This document shows positions 48,926 to 60,695 of a stretch of 64,000 nt of DNA, one piece after another. The stretch is taken from positions 496,001 to 560,000 of the forward strand of contig NC_089435.1 of assembly GCF_026210795.1 (NCBI RefSeq), read 5' to 3'. The DNA is from Rhizophagus irregularis. Lineage: Eukaryota > Glomeromycota > Glomeromycetes > Glomerales > Glomeraceae. The stretch's first letter is position 1, and every line of letters begins with the position of its first letter. A model generated the notes under the pieces. The model ran no database searches and was not told the DNA's origin. It saw nothing but the letters and a program-made list of their open reading frames with translations. The position numbers were made by a program, and so were the translations under genes.

Positions 48926-49242
48926 TTAAATTTATAATCAAAAGAGAAAGCTTGTCAACTGTTATCTTAAAGGACAAAACAAAACATCGGACAATAGTTC
49001 TTGGGTAATATTTTCATAAAATTGAAGTCCTGAATATCGTGTTTTATTATTGAATTTATAGCTTTTGAAGCAGATAAATAAAATTTTGAAGTTACATCTG
49101 ACTCACAGGCATAACCTGGCTTTATAATCAAATTTTAACCACGTGTACCGATTATTGCACGGATCAAGAATAAATCTAACAATCATATCAATCGCGACAA
49201 ATGGCTCTTCTGATGATCCGAACGCTTCATCTCATATATTCT

Positions 49243-49340
49243 AACCCTAATTCATACCTAATCCATACCTTAATCTCAATTTTATACCCTATCTAAACCA
49301 TATCCTGATCGAACCCTAATCCTAATCAATACCCTAGACT
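49243..49340 (-). repeat. Interstitial telomere-like degenerate (TTAGGG)-type patch
   Basis: The minus strand reads TTAGGG, ATTAGG, TTTAGATAGGG, ATTAAGG, ATTAGGATTAGGG and similar at roughly 6-15-bp spacing. It replaces about 69 nt of exon 4 of the X pseudogene: the sequence on each side (TCTAG and AATATATGAGATGAAGC) is contiguous with exon 4. Confidence 0.7.
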
Positions 49341-49959
49341 AAAATTTTCCAATATTAAGTTATCAACATCTTGCATTTTAAACATATTACTGTATATCAA
49401 ATAATTACTCGGTGCGCGGTTGGTCTTTCGTTATTGCCATTTGTTAACGCATCACGTACATTGATTATTTTGTTACCACAATCCATATCTTTCCATCATA
49501 TTGAATTCTTCTCAGAATTGTTTTCCAATTCATCCTTGTTACCAGTATTTTTTTAAATCATTAAGAGAGTCTTCTATACGTCGGCGTTTATATGAAGTCT
49601 CCTTATTTTCAGTTTCAAAATCTATTTAGCATAATATTCAATAAATTGAATAAAACAAATCATAAAAAGGCACTGTGAAAAAGACTAAATAGTACCAAAT
49701 TATCGGAGCCCCTAATGGTCGTTATCTCCAACATTGCTAATGTTGACACTTTCGCAAGAAACAAGCCGTAAGCAGTTTGTTCCCGTGTTAATATTCTTTT
49801 CTTAGAGTGTTTTTTCAACTCCAAGCCATAATTTATCTATATTGCTTCCTGTTTTACGTTGATTCTGGTTCTTGATACAAAAAAAAAAATAAAAAAAAAT
49901 ACTATTAATATATTTAAAATGCTTTTAGCGTACAATTAAAAAAAATGCTATTAATATAT

Positions 49960-50150
49960 TAACCATAACGATCTAAAAGATCATCAGAAGGACAACTAAA
50001 AGTTGCGTCTTCCTTGTTATGGATGTCGCAACCACAACGATCTAAAAGATCTTCAGAAGGACAACTAAAAGTTGTGTCTTCCTTGTCGTGGACAACCGCA
50101 GTCAACTAAAAGATCACTGCAGAGGACATACATTTCCTATATGGAGAAAG
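49960..50150 (-). repeat. Second copy of the gene X intron-1 tandem repeat
   Basis: Complement of 36113-36310, with one 4-nt insertion and only a few substitutions. It contains the same ~66-bp units. Confidence 0.85.
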
Positions 50151-50599
50151 TACTTGCCTGACATTTGGCTAAAAGTTCGTTAGCTTTCCAGATTTTTGGA
50201 AGATCTAAGCCACGATTAATAATCGCGCGGAGACTTTAAGAAGCGCGTCCATGTCTTGTTATAAATGTTTCTTAGGTTCATTTTTGTGAACTTCGATCCA
50301 ATTTTTATGAAATTGAAAAATAATTAACAGGTATATCATCAAAATAACGATTCTAAAATTCATAGTAAGTGCTGTGTAATGAGTTCAGAACGCGTCGCTC
50401 ACGAACACTGAACTAGTTTTAGTGATCTACAATGCTTGTTTTATTGGTTATGTCTCATGTGATTAATTATAAACCAATACAATTTATTGAATAACGTGAC
50501 AAATAACTAATGAAATTACCGTCTGCGCCACCAGATTGCTCTGATTGATCGAATTAAGATATATATGATTTATTCTTTGTATCATTGTATTAACATACC

Positions 50600-50695
50600 T
50601 AACAAAATTTTATTATATGACTATCAGGAGTCAGTCTAAAAAACACATTTATGAAACAGTACAAAAAAAGCAAGTGGCCACCACAGCCGAGGTCG
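50600..50695 (+). pseudogene. Fragment of gene X last exon, third copy
   Basis: TTATTATATGACTATCAG|GAGTCAGTC and later TTTATGAAACAG...AGCAAGTGGCCACC match the intron 8/exon 9 region of X, with a large internal deletion. It faces the truncated P450 at 51.2-52.1 kb, repeating the convergent X/P450 layout. Confidence 0.65.
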
Positions 50696-50704
50696 AAGAG
50701 ATAG

Positions 50705-50820
50705 TGGAAACTTGTCCAATTTCCATGGTGTACGCAAGACTTCAATGAAGTTTGGAAATATTATGGAAATATTATGCAAATTGGACAAGTTTCAATCGCG
50801 CACATCAAGATTTCCCTAGT
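50705..50820. repeat. Small inverted repeat (GGAAACTTGTCCAATTT)
   Basis: GAAACTTGTCCAATTT near 50708 and AAATTGGACAAGTTTC near 50783 form a hairpin with an AT-rich loop. It is absent from the equivalent position at 44.6 kb, so it was probably inserted. Confidence 0.55.
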
Positions 50821-51204
50821 GGAAGCCATATCACTTCAAATATTTTAACAAATCTATAACAAAAATGAGAATTGTTTATGGAAGTTAAACTTTTTATATT
50901 ACACTATTATTAAATTTTTTTTCAAGCGTTCGTTTTAACGTATAAAATGCTTACTATATATGCGGTGATATAACCGAAATGACTTCACGGTTGTATTTAA
51001 GAACTTTTAAGTAACAACAATAATAAAAATACTTAAATAAATTTTAATTCATCAATAATCAGCGGTATATAAACTTATTTTTACAAATAATATAAGAAAG
51101 CCAATTTCTTTGTTTAATCTCAACTAATGAAAATTATGACAACAACAAATCAATTTCTTGGTTTAATTTCAACTATTAATTTGACATAATCAGCTTTACA
51201 TTTA

Positions 51205-52053
51205 ATGAGCGAATTCATATCTACTAAATTAACATCATATTTTCTAAACAATAAAGCTATCGAACAAACTAATTCAATCATTACTAACTTTCTTCCTGGA
51301 CATGATCTTAATCCTCCACCAAACATAATATAAAAGAATTCTTCTTTGGCTCAAAATTTTCAACCATCCATCTATCAGGATTAATCTATTAGGTTCTTCC
51401 CAATAATCATCTTTATTATGAATATCAATTATAAACAGTATGTCAACTGGCCATTGATATCCTGCTATTTTATCAGATTTATCAGTATATCTTGAAAATG
51501 AGCGCATAGCTGGGAGAATTCGAGCTACTTCTTTTACAATTGCTTCACAGTAGCTTAAACTATAATAATCATCTTTTGTGATTGGTCGTATTTTATCATC
51601 TTGGAATATACTATCAATTTCTTTTAGCATTTTCTTTTCACATCTGGATTACGTGAAATATAATATATAATGAATGAAAACATATTCGCAGTCTATGAAT
51701 TAAAAAAAAAAGAATGATTAAAATAATTTCAAATTAAAGCGTCGCATTTATGATTTTTCTAAAAGTTACTTACTTTATTAACTCCAAGAAGTCCATCAAA
51801 TAAATTAACGCGAATTTCAGTATCAGTCATAGCTCTCGTGACTTTGCCAGCTTCGATATAATCAACATCACGAAGTGTATTTTTAATAATCATTGATGTC
51901 AATATATCATGTGGTAAATGTTCATTCAATGGTGTATCTTCAATTTCCTGTCTACGTTTCTTAATAATTGCATCCAGTTTTTTATTAATAAACTCCATTT
52001 TTTGAAGTACGATATCTGCTTTATTTTTAAAAAATGGAAAATAATGTCGTAAG
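51205..52053 (-). pseudogene. Truncated cytochrome P450 copy
   Basis: It matches the P450 at 42477-44189 from about residue 260 onward. KKLDAIIKKRRQEIED, RDVDYIEAGK and LLGVNK (two residues lost from GGCNK) belong to exon 1. EIDSIFQDDKIRPITKDDYY, EVARILPAMRSFSRYT and YWEEPNR belong to exon 2. A frameshift after EEPNR destroys the haem loop. The 5' ~780 nt of coding sequence are missing: at 52053 the match passes directly into P450 upstream sequence, a deletion of about 0.9 kb. Confidence 0.9.
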
Positions 52054-52683
52054 GGATGTTAATAACAATCAAATAGTCATCCAATCAGAACAAACGAATA
52101 TTTCATTACAAATTTTCTTGTTTGTACTTTATAACTGATAAAGACTGATCATTGTAAGGGATCTACTGTATAACGCAATTATGATTATAACAATGAGAAA
52201 AAGGGGCTATGGTTTTGAATGGACTTTTGACAAATTCGAACTATACTAATAGGCGATTTGTCGATCAGTTTGAAAATTCAATTACGTAGGGCAAATTATT
52301 CATTAATGTTTTGCGCAACATATGAAGTCATATGCGCTTTTATAACGTCAAAAATTTTCGATAACGTGATTTAACGAATTTTATTGGCCAGATTTATTTC
52401 GTACAACATTTATCTTTGAAAAATTTTCATAAAAAAAAATATAAAGAAACACTTTATAAAATTTATTGTTGGTTTTTTTTATTAAAATTAGCGATGAAAT
52501 TATTTATTATTTTAGAAATTTGACAATAGTTCTTTGTATTAATTATAATAATTGCAATAAAAAGATAATTTTTATAATGTATTAAATAGAAAAGTCTTAT
52601 TCAAACTTGATAGTTTACCTTTATACTTCCAGGTTGTAAAAAAAATTGTATTTAATATATAAAAAAAGCGTTTTTATATTCAC

Positions 52684-53395
52684 AACAAAGTAAAATATAA
52701 TAAAATTAAGAAAATAGAATAGAAAAACTATAATAAAAGAATAATATAAAATTTCAAAGAAATTACTGGAAATAAACACAAAACACGCTAATACTAACAG
52801 GTGAGGCTGTGAAAATATTATTTTTATCGATATTATTATTAGATTAATAGTACAAAGTCACGTTACCGAAAATTTTTTTGTGGTGTTCTAACTGCGCGAA
52901 TCCAATTTCTATCACTGCAGTAGCAACTTTAAGATTATTAATTAAAAATAAAAAAAAAAATGAAAAAGAGGATATAAAAAGATTAGTCCGTTGATTTTAT
53001 TTGAATCGCATCATTGCTGACTAACGTAATTCCGATTTGTGCTTACCACCACAGCATCTCACTGAACCCAATCTAAACCCAAAAGATAAAAAATATCGTT
53101 ATACATGTGCCATCAAAACTCGCCATCCGATTTTGAAGTTAATGAAGATCAATTTGATGATAAAATATTAATTTTAATTTAATAGTTAATTAGAAAAAAA
53201 AATCCCAATTTTGCTGATCAAGCCTAAAGAATAAATAAAATTAATTTATAATATTTACTAAAAAATGCAGCGGCAATGCATTTTTTTAAACATTTAATTA
53301 CTTATAATACCTATAGTAATAATAATTATCAAAAAAGAAATATTCAATAATTCTTTTTCTATTTTTTTTTTAACACCAAATCTGGCATAGATTGA
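52684..53395. other. Intergenic, nothing recognised
   Basis: AT-rich, no coding frame. The duplication shared with 41.5-42.3 kb fades out at its left end. Confidence 0.4.
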
Positions 53396-53399
53396 TAAT

Positions 53400-53610
53400 T
53401 TTTTAAATACCAAAGTATAAAGTTATCCAACCATTTTTAGAATTGATCGACTGATTCACTAATACAAATCAACCCTTTCCAATTGCCAAATAAAACCTTA
53501 AAACTTTTTGAATGATTATTCTCAGAATAACCCTGTAAAAAAGGTTGATCTGGTTTTATATTCCATCTTTTTTCCGTAAAAGGTTCATATTTCCAATTAT
53601 TTACATTTTC
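53400..53610 (-). pseudogene. Unidentified coding relic
   Basis: The minus strand reads NVNNWKYEPFTEKRWNIKPD, then QPFLQGYSENNHSKSFKVLF and GNWKGLICISESVDQF, then a stop and KWLDNFIL. Residue choice (Trp, Gly, Pro, His) is protein-like and stands out from the AT-driven surroundings. No start or flanking exons were found and the family is unknown. Confidence 0.33.
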
Positions 53611-55941
53611 CGTGAATGGAACCGTGAAAGGCTCATTTTTACGGAGTTTTACAGAAATAACGGATAAAATTTTTTATAGCTTTAACTTTTTTAGGGTTTA
53701 TATATTCTTTTATGAGTTTGTAAGATTTAATATATGTTAGTACTAGTGTTTTAATATTAGTGAGAATGTACAATTTTTGAATGAATCCTTTTACTTTTCG
53801 TAATAATAATCTAACATTATGGTCATAAAATATATTATATAAGTAGAAATATGAATAAAAAAATCTATACGAACGCTTTTATTGTAATATAACTTGTACA
53901 TTTATACCTAAATGTAAAACAACATAATATATTATGTGATTATTTCTGAGTGACCAATATATTTTTTAAGTTGTTATTTCAATTCGATACTATTTTAATT
54001 TTATCGTTATATCAAAAATATCTTCCCATTTTGTATTTCATTACTTTTTTAAATGTGTCATTTTTTTCAAGGTTCTGAAAATATAAAAATAACTTTTCAT
54101 GATATTTATTTAAATTTTCAAAAGAAAAAATGATTACAGTTCTAAAATTTGTTATCGATACGTGTAAATATTTTTGAATATATTACAAATTTTTAAAACC
54201 TTTCATTTATAATAAAAAATTTCGTACACTTCCGGGTACAGCGTACCTATAACTATATGAATCACGTAAAAAATTTTACTATTTTTATTATATTTTAATA
54301 CAATTATTAAATAAAATAAAGTTAACAGGAGAAGTTTAATAATCGCTAAAATCGGTTAATACCCCTTTTTACTGGATCATCTCATCATGTGATATGATAT
54401 CCACTTACAGAGTTAGTCGCTAAAATTCCACGTCTTCAACTTCATTATGGAGGAACATAAGATTCTGACGCTAATTTAAATTATAAATGATTTATTTTTG
54501 AACCATTTTGACCAAAAATAAGTTAATTTTGGTTCTTATTTTGTTTTTAAACCTTTATTTAGTTTTAGTTTGGCTTTTTATTTATTTATTTTTTTTATCT
54601 TTTACACTTGCACAGTTTTACATATATATCCCATAGTGCGAATTTTTAAATAATTCCCTTAGCCAAAAGAGTTACTACATATTGTTTTTTTTTGTTCATT
54701 AAAAAAGTTTGTATAATAAAAAACACGAAATTCTAAAAAAATTTTTTTTTATTAATAACGAAGCCCGTAAAATTAATTATAGATTGCCAATCATTTTCTC
54801 CTGTTCGAATAAATATCATTAATATTGCTGAAAATGACATTAAAAAAGGTATTATTTAAATTGTTACGTTGGTATGATAATCAATTTACTAATCATACCG
54901 TACCTACTGTTTTGCCGCATACTATCATTAAAGTTGCAGGTACAGTACGAAGCCAAAATATATGAAGATTGTACTTGTAATAAATAACACAAGCCTGATT
55001 ATTAACAAGGTGTTCAAATTGCGTCCAGCTGACAAGAAGCTATTTATTAAAATTTCAAAAAATAATAATTCCATTTATTCATTACGTACTATATAATAAA
55101 ATTATCAACCCCACTTTCTTTATATATTGTAAAAAATATATTTGATATTATATTTTTTTTTTATAAACATGCAAAAATTTGCTATCTAAATTTATAAAAA
55201 AATTTTCTGAAACTTGATAATTAGATTTTTTACAATAATAAAGTCATTCTTCCCAATTTTTTAAATTTTCTTTCAATGAATCAAATTCTAATGGAATTGA
55301 GATCAGCAGATAAAACAATCATAAATTATTCGTACCTCTCACTCCATATCGTACCGTATCGCATTATATAGAGTTATTTATATATATACTATATATGTAA
55401 ACCATATCTCTTCGACCTGTGTATAATATTAGTATAGATATAAATTTCATTAATCTTCATAAGAGTACATTCATATTGTCACGTCACTACTTGTTTTACC
55501 TCCTTAACATCCTAGTTAATGATATATTGTATAATGAGTTTGACCTTGATGTCATTTTTTTTTTTGATAATTGTATGAATTTTTTGTTTTTATTTCACAC
55601 CTTTTTTCTCATTTTGTAACTTTCCTGACTATTTTAACTAAAATCATTTAGCACGAACATAATTAGATATGTAAATTTAGTATTTGTATTAAAAAATAAA
55701 TTTGGTCGGTCGATTAAACAATCCTTTTAGCTCTTTTAGTCTAATTGATGAGAGAATTTGTATGCTGTGTGCAGTATGCTGTAACAGCTGATTTTTTCTA
55801 GTATATCGTATATAAAAGAATAACCTATAGAGACGTACAGTAGATCGAAACTTTATTATTAAACAAAAATATTTTTGTAATAATTATACATATCATAAGG
55901 GGATTTGATTCACGGGTTAAAATTACTTTATTGCCTTTTGC
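53611..55941. other. Intergenic, no gene recognised
   Basis: Long A/T-rich stretch. The 66-codon frame at 55419-55619 is Phe/Leu-rich and compositional. Nothing else supported. Confidence 0.45.
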
Positions 55942-56356
55942 GGAGGTCGTCTAAAGCAGGGGCAAATCACGTGACTTCGAAAAAAATTGTTTTCATAAAA
56001 TAAAACTTTTTACCATATATTCAACCATTCTAAACACACATCCTAAATGCATTTTTGCCTGCTCTGCAAGTTTACTTAGAGCGCAGAGTAGGGTTTTGAA
56101 TGCTGTTTTTGATTTATTTGACTTTTTCAATTTCGTTATCCATTTTTGGATATGATCGGCAAAGTTTCGTTCATTCATATGTAAAGTCAAAAACAATATT
56201 CATAATCCACTTTTTTTCCTTAAGTAAACTTGCAAAGCAGATAAAAATACGCTTATATTATGATTTTAAAGTTTCTATTAATCTTTCTTTATAAAAAATT
56301 AATCTAATTAAAATTACACCGAATCACGTGATTTGCCCCCGCTTTAGACGACCTCC
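55942..56356. mobile_element. MITE, about 415 bp
   Basis: Inverted ends GGAGGTCGTCTAAAGCAGGG and the complement ending in TTTAGACGACCTCC, extending inward through GCAAATCACGTGA. The inner core (TGCTCTGCAAGTTTACTTA ... TAAGTAAACTTGCAAAGCAG) is homologous to the MITE at 9203-9571. The target duplication is not clear; CCTTTT-rich sequence flanks both sides. Confidence 0.78.
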
Positions 56357-57004
56357 TTTTCCTTTTTTGCGTAATACTAAACTGATCAGCAAACACAAGA
56401 TTTCACATATCAATTAAAAAAATTTTTTTTTTTTGAACTTCACAACGTTAAAAAAAAATATTTTATAAAAAAACCGTGTTTTAACCCATCCGACATAGTC
56501 ACAATCCATCCGACTTAGGGAGTTAGGGTATGTCAGTTTGTGAGTTGTATGAATATTTAGTGCTGGAGATTTTTTTTATTCTTTTGACTAGTTTTCTGTT
56601 TCTTTTTTTTTCTTTTTACCTTTTAGATCTAAGAATTTTTGTAAAAAATATTGTTCTAAATTCCCCCTTTTTTGCTTATATAGGTTCATTTGAGAAGACT
56701 TATTGTAAGGATATTTTGAAAGTGAATTTTTGAAAAGAGTTTGGGTGGTTATCTTTATATTTTATTATTTTTTTGTCATAAGTGTTGAGCGTTCAAATGT
56801 TTATTTTTCTTATTATACTTAAATTTAAGTATTATAAATACTGTAATATATTAAATTTATAATTTAAAAATCAATTTTTAAGTTTTAACTTGTAGACTCA
56901 TATACTACTACTTGTGTACTTTTTAAAATTAGAAATTAAATTAAAAAGAAAGCGAAAGTAAAAAAACATTTTAGCGTTATCATATGATGTTACATCGATC
57001 TACG

Positions 57005-57055
57005 TATCATAAATCTGGCCAAAATTATGTATAATTCCAGCCAAAATTAAAATCG
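57005..57055. repeat. Remnant with (C)TGGCCAAAATTA motifs
   Basis: AAATCTGGCCAAAATTATGTATAATTCCAGCCAAAATTA resembles the inner repeat of the foldback element at 4185-8121. Confidence 0.4.
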
Positions 57056-57059
57056 TATC

Positions 57060-57335
57060 AAAATTGTATTTTTTTTAATCACATCTTTATGGATATCGTG
57101 CAACGCATCCTTAACTTTTCTGTGCCTGCATAATGCAAAAATTCAGCATATTTAGGCGATGAAACAAATCCGCCGATATGTACTTCTTCAAAATATAAAA
57201 ATACATTTAAATTTAATAATTTCTATTTATAACGGTAGTTATCAATCTTATTATTAACCGAATGAGGAAATGAGATTTCAGATAGCTTAGATAACACATC
57301 AAGTCTTGCTATTTGTTCAGACGTCAGTCTAAAAA
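57060..57335 (-). pseudogene. Unidentified coding relic, frameshifted
   Basis: On the minus strand LTSEQIARLDVLSKLSEISF and PHSVNNKID are followed by FEEVHIGGFVSSPKYAEFLH and YAGTEK. After a one-base frame change the sense continues as VKDALHDIHKDVIKKNT. A possible short intron lies between the two blocks. The sequence is protein-like, but I do not recognise it. It sits just downstream of the kinase duplication. Confidence 0.35.
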
Positions 57336-57889
57336 AATTAAAAATCAAAAAAATTTAATAAGCCAAAAAAAAAGCAAATACATTTTTTTACCAAACATCA
57401 TACTCACTTGAATTCAAGTGTTTTAAGATTCAAGTTGAGTAACAGTTGTAGAATTAATTATTTATCTAACCTAATTCAAAGTAACCTAAAATAAAAAAAT
57501 TTTCACGTCAATTAAAAAAAAATTACTTTATATAAATTATAAATAATTACTTAAGCGGGAGTTCTATTAAATTTCCGATACAATCATTTAAAATTTTCCA
57601 ATTTTTTTATTTTTTGCAGTATCCGCAACTACTTGATCGCAACATCCTGATTTTGGATCATTATAAAAGTTTAAAATAGCTAATTTTTTATGGTATTACA
57701 TATTATGACATTACGTGATTTGTTATATAGATCATAATTTAGTTTATAAAAAAGAAATTGTTTAATTTTATTAAATCATATATAACTTATAAATAAAGTG
57801 AATTATTCAAATTACAAACTAAGAAACCTGCAAATATTGCTACTCTAAACCTTAGTGTTTAAATAATTCTAAATAACTAATAATAAAAT

Positions 57890-60073
57890 TTAATTTAAAA
57901 GATAATTAAGATCCATCTTACCTAAAAATTGGTTATTATAAGTTAATATTAATAATAGTACGCAAGAAGATATTCTAAAAATATACTTACAGTCAGAAAC
58001 TTTTAATTCAGCCTGTTCTTCTGAATGAAAATTGGGATCATCATCATCTAACTTTAAGATTAAAATAAAATTGTAAGTATCCTATTTTATTACACGTATA
58101 ATTCTTAAATAATTTTATAATAACGAAATAAAATTTCTTAGATCTAGAAATAATTACCTTTATCATTATTATCTAACTTTATTTTTTTAGGGTTAATAGT
58201 TAAATCATCTTGTCCTTCTACTTTTAAGTAATAGAAAATCAATTATTTTTACTTACAGCTGACAAACATTTCATAAAATAACTCATTACCATTAAAATAA
58301 ATTCTTTTATTAGATTCGTCTTTTACTTCTTAAAAAAAAAAATAAATAAACTGTTAAATTATTTCAATTAAGAAATTTCAAAATTTTGTATTAATTATTA
58401 CCTGTAATCATGCCATCTTGTAAATCAAAGTCAAATTGTATACTATGATAAGCTATAAAACAAACGTTATAAATACTATACTTTTCCATATATAATTTGT
58501 TTTGACAAATATTGATGATTACCTTCTTGTTCTTCTATTAAATAAAAATATAGATGACCAGCTATTATGATGTTAACTAATCTTGATAAATAAATTTTTT
58601 TTACCTTTTGTTGCATTTCTTGGTTCAGGCAAATCTTTAAAATAATAAACTCTGCTACTAGAATTTCTAAAAAAGGAGTTAATAGAGTTAGTAGAACTAA
58701 TACTAAAATTTGTATTTAATTGAAAGTTGTCTATGCTTGTAATGTTATTTGTCTGTTGTTCATCATTTTCATTAATAAGATATGATCTATATAAAGATTT
58801 TATTTCATCATAAAGAGTATCAATATCAGGTCTTTTTGATGGGTCAGCATCCCAACATTGTTCCATTAGTTCTTTATATTTTAAAGGAGTTCCCGGTATT
58901 ATTCTTGGCCTCATTCCATTTATTATTTTCAGTGTAAGATCATAATTATGTTTATAAACAAAAGGTGGTTGTCCGGATGAGATTTCCCACATAAGCATAC
59001 CAATACTATATACATCAGACGCAAAAGAATATTTCATTTTTACAATAACTTCAAGAGCTATATAAGGAAGATTTCCATATATACTATTTAATGGTTTATC
59101 AGCTGGTCCACAAAACCCAAGATCGCTTATACGAACATCTATTTTACCAAATAATATATTTCCAGAATGCAAATCTCTGTGAATTGCATTTTCTTTATGA
59201 ATTCTAGATACACCATACAATATATGATAAATAATATGAATTCTTCTTTTCCATGTGAGTTTATTATTATTTTGTTGTAAATATTCTCTTAAATTATTAT
59301 GCAATTCAAACATTACAAGCATATAATTCCCATCTGATGGATCTTTTGTTATACCATAGCATTGAACAACATGACCATATTTGTTACTTATAGATAAATG
59401 AGATTTACACTATAAAAAATAATGGATATTACTATATAGTAATTATTTTAATCACTTTTTCAAATAATTTTAAATTACATACCTCTTCAAACCAACTTTT
59501 ATTAGCACTTTCAACATTTTCTAACTTTTTGAGTACTACATAATGTCCTTCATATCTTTTTAATTGTTTTTCTTTTGAATCCCATTCATCATAATGTCCA
59601 TCAATCCAATATGCTTCATAAATTTCAGAACATCCACCTTTAGTTAAATATTCAATATTTTGTAATTTATCATATGGGATCCATTCTACTATTCTATTTG
59701 GTTTAAGTGTTTCCATTTGACATTGTTGTATTAAATTATCAATATCATTATTTCCAGATGTCCAGTTTGAAAATTTTGATTTTAAATAATTTCGAACACA
59801 ATGTTCACAGTATAATGTAGCTAAACATTCATCATGACAATTTTCACAAATTCTTTTTGTTCCTTCATTATAAAAAATTTTATAATAGTCAAATTCTTTA
59901 TTTAATAATTTCACTGCATTTGATTTTTCATCTTTTGTAAGAGATTTGTCATCAAGAATAGTTTGTTGCATAAATTCAAGTCGTTTATCTATGGTATCTT
60001 GAGTATTATAATCTGTTAATGCATATGCTCTATGACATGCAGCAAAAACTATGTTTTCTCGAATAGAAGTCAT
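57890..60073 (-). CDS. TKL-type protein kinase, copy A, eight exons, about 549 aa
   Basis: Exons (minus): 60073-59483, 59409-58605, 58534-58523, 58452-58402, 58328-58290, 58220-58158, 58047-57991, 57921-57890. The N-terminal region has CENCHDECLATLYCEHC at about residues 75-91. The kinase domain has LTKGGCSEIYEAYW, VVLKKL, HRDLHSGNILF, ISDLGF and SDVYSIGMLMWE. The usual APE at the end of the activation segment is ALE here (NLPYIALEV), while copy B and the 20.7-kb gene keep APE. That Pro/Leu change could weaken activity, though catalytic Lys and both Asp are present. Exons 3 to 7 are phase 1 at both ends and multiples of three (12, 51, 39, 63, 57 nt). The tail includes AYHSIQFDFDLQDGMIT and VEGQDDLTINPKKIKLDNND. 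Confidence 0.88.
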
Positions 60074-60267
60074 AATGTGAGATAAACATAAATTTTTTTT
60101 TTATTAAAAATGAAATTTATGGATTAACAAATTCCGGAGCGAGTTTCACAAAATTTCGTAAACAAAGCAAATATTAATTAGACGAGTTAATTGTCACGCT
60201 CATGCATAATATAAATAAATATTGTACAGTACAGGTGATAAACAGAGTGATGATTAATGTGGTGAAC

Positions 60268-60297
60268 TTGCAGGGGCTGCAGGGGCTGCAGGTGCAT
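60268..60297. repeat. Short CTGCAGGGG repeat upstream of kinase copy A
   Basis: Three to four copies of GGGGCTGCA. The equivalent site in unit B (about 63565-63592) has a changed first unit. Confidence 0.6.
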
Positions 60298-60351
60298 AAA
60301 TCAAAAACGTTCAAATAAAGAATGGTCAATCACGCTATTGAAATTTTAAAT

Positions 60352-60366
60352 CACGTGAGTCACGTG
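60352..60366. promoter_or_regulatory. Paired CACGTG (E-box) motifs upstream of kinase copy A
   Basis: Two perfect CACGTG palindromes, starts 9 bp apart (60352 and 60361), about 280 bp upstream of the ATG. The pair is retained in copy B. CACGTG is a typical bHLH site; binding is not shown. Confidence 0.4.
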
Positions 60367-60695
60367 AACCAAAGAAATAACGAAACAAATTGTAAAAGGA
60401 AAAGATTACGTAATTTGAAAATTTACACACAATATTTGTACGTTTATTATCGCAGTGTAATTGAACAAATTAGTGAGAATTTCTGTTATAACTTGATTTA
60501 TATCAAATAAATCTTCTAAAGTTGATTTATAGACAAATTACAGTTTAGTAAAGTAGTTGGTGCTTCAAATCAAGCGATTATAACATTCGAATAATTATAT
60601 AAAAACGATCTATTGTCGATTAATAAGAAACCATGGTTTAAAGTTAAACAAGTCGCACGCGTGTCCCACTACATCATAACTCTATACAGTATCGT

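Larger units (their letters stand above)
49190..50363 (-). pseudogene. 5' part (exons 1-4) of a gene X copy, decayed
   Basis: Reading leftward from the ATG at 50363, exons 1, 2, 3 and part of 4 of gene X can be followed. QFHKNWIEVHKNEPKK is exon 1; the ending at about 49395 is the CCGCGCACCGAGTAATT of exon 3; GATCATCAGAAGAGCCAT is exon 4. Multiple indels and nonsense changes break exons 1 and 2. Intron 1 with its tandem repeats is better preserved than the exons. The copy stops at about 49190; its last exon is found 4.4 kb further on at 44.77 kb, beyond the transposase relic. Confidence 0.85.

Noticed and set aside
35894-50363. Simple single inverted duplication linking gene X and its copy
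   Set aside because: The order of X and P450 fragments cannot be explained by one inversion-duplication; three convergent X/P450 modules fit the fragment order better.
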